Assembly: GCF_900105055.1 (NCBI RefSeq)
Contig: NZ_FNTA01000004.1
Location: forward strand, 3,317,501 to 3,381,500
Reading direction: 5' to 3'
DNA length: 64,000 nucleotides
Source: Amycolatopsis lurida
GTDB lineage: Bacteria; Actinomycetota; Actinomycetes; Mycobacteriales; Pseudonocardiaceae
The position numbers and the translations under genes were made by a program. Positions 63,490-64,000 of the stretch are shown here, one piece after another; the stretch's first letter is position 1; each line of letters begins with the position of its first letter. Below the pieces are notes generated by a model. The model saw only the letters and a program-made list of their open reading frames with translations, searched no databases and was not told the DNA's origin.

Positions 63490-64000
63490 CGCTGCTGGGG
63501 AAAGTCGGCGCGGCCGCCGCGTTGTTCGTGATCGCCGCGGTCGCCGTCGGCTACACCAAGGACGAGGGCCTATTCAACGATGACGTGGGCCTGGCCGCCG
63601 AAGCCGGGCCCGGGGTGGCCGACATCCCGCCCGCCTACCTGGCCCGCTACCGGGCGGCGGCCGGGACATGCCCGAACCTGGACTGGGCGCTGCTGGCCGC
63701 GATCGGGAAGGTCGAGACCAACCACGGCCGGCTCAAGGCCCCGGGCGTGTCCTCGGGGGCGAACTTCGCCGGGGCGGCCGGGCCGATGCAGTTCCTGCCC
63801 GCCACCTTCGCCGGGGTCCGCAAGCGCCACCCCGGGCTCGGTGGCAACCTCTACGACCCCGACCACGCGATCCCGGCGGCCGCGCACTACCTGTGTGACT
63901 CCGGCCTGGCCCGTGGTGACGCGTACCGGGCGATCTTCGCCTACAACCACGCCGACTGGTACGTCGACAAAGTGCAGGCCCAGGCCGCCGCCTACCGGCG
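63486..64000 (+). CDS. lytic transglycosylase of the transfer module (right end cut)
   Basis: 171 codons are visible from the ATG at 63486, with a strong AGGAGGTGA upstream; no stop before the window ends. An N-terminal hydrophobic signal/anchor (residues 7-22, VGAAAALFVIAAVAVG) precedes a lysozyme-like SLT domain: LDWALLAAIGKVETNHGR with catalytic Glu in KVETN, GAAGPMQFLPATFAGV, and IFAYNHADWYVDKV. Such enzymes open peptidoglycan for conjugation channels. It may continue as an NlpC/P60 fusion beyond the edge. Confidence 0.9.
   Translation, partial: MTLLGKVGAAAALFVIAAVAVGYTKDEGLFNDDVGLAAEAGPGVADIPPAYLARYRAAAGTCPNLDWALLAAIGKVETNHGRLKAPGVSSGANFAGAAGPMQFLPATFAGVRKRHPGLGGNLYDPDHAIPAAAHYLCDSGLARGDAYRAIFAYNHADWYVDKVQAQAAAYR

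Larger units (their letters stand above)
55563..64000. mobile_element. integrated (probably conjugative) element, left part
   Basis: Starts at the tRNA-Tyr fragment and continues past the window edge. Evidence: tRNA-based attachment site, an abrupt drop in GC from about 56.1 to 60.1 kb, a GntR regulator with repeated operators as in pSAM2-type elements, and a compact operon with SsgA-like, NUDIX, small membrane proteins and lytic transglycosylase, typical of actinomycete ICE backbones. No integrase, relaxase or coupling protein is in view, so the type of element cannot be settled. Confidence 0.8.

Overview
The window is high-GC actinobacterial chromosome, most likely from Amycolatopsis or a close relative in the Pseudonocardiaceae. 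This is inferred from four things: the gene order rplJ-rplL / rpoB-rpoC and tRNA-Thr, tRNA-Met, rpmG, hadA, hadB / tRNA-Trp, secE, nusG, rplK, rplA; a complete mce lipid-import operon headed by its own ATPase; F420-dependent enzymes and an SsgA-like protein; and frequent GTG/TTG starts with four-base start/stop overlaps.

Layout. 1-3.7 kb: a secreted SBP56-like beta-propeller protein (cut by the window edge) and an LAXTG sortase-anchored surface protein. 3.8-11.4 kb: rpoC and rpoB. 12-24.8 kb: an unknown gene, then an eleven-gene minus-strand operon (mkl, yrbEA, yrbEB, mceA-F and two Mce-associated membrane proteins) lying between rplL and rpoB. 25-31.2 kb: rplL, rplJ (with an L10 leader), rplA, rplK, nusG, secE and tRNA-Trp, interrupted by two accessory genes. 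31.3-36.2 kb: aspC, an F420 oxidoreductase, a GDSL esterase, hadB/hadA, rpmG, tRNA-Met and tRNA-Thr. 36.2-43.6 kb: a GGDEF-EAL membrane protein, an acetyltransferase, a methyltransferase and lon behind an HspR-type operator. 43.7-55.4 kb: small accessory operons (small membrane protein/XRE/PhoX, DedA, a two-component system, ArsR and VOC proteins, two TetR units, and two genes behind PafBC-type DNA-damage promoters).

At 55.56 kb the chromosome meets an integrated mobile element. The junction is marked by a 50-base 3' fragment of a tRNA-Tyr gene. Inside the element are an ImmA/IrrE-DUF4411 pair and an orphan methyltransferase with visibly lower GC, a GntR regulator with an array of GTATAC operators, and a tightly packed rightward operon (two small proteins, a duplicated-domain protein, NUDIX, SsgA-like, small membrane proteins, lytic transglycosylase). 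That operon looks like the start of a conjugation module and runs off the right edge.

The most unusual non-coding signal is a family of 16 short palindromes built on TTTAGC/GCTAAA. All lie in the first 41 kb, in or beside intergenic regions. Three contain the stop codon of the adjacent gene. None was seen in the mobile element.
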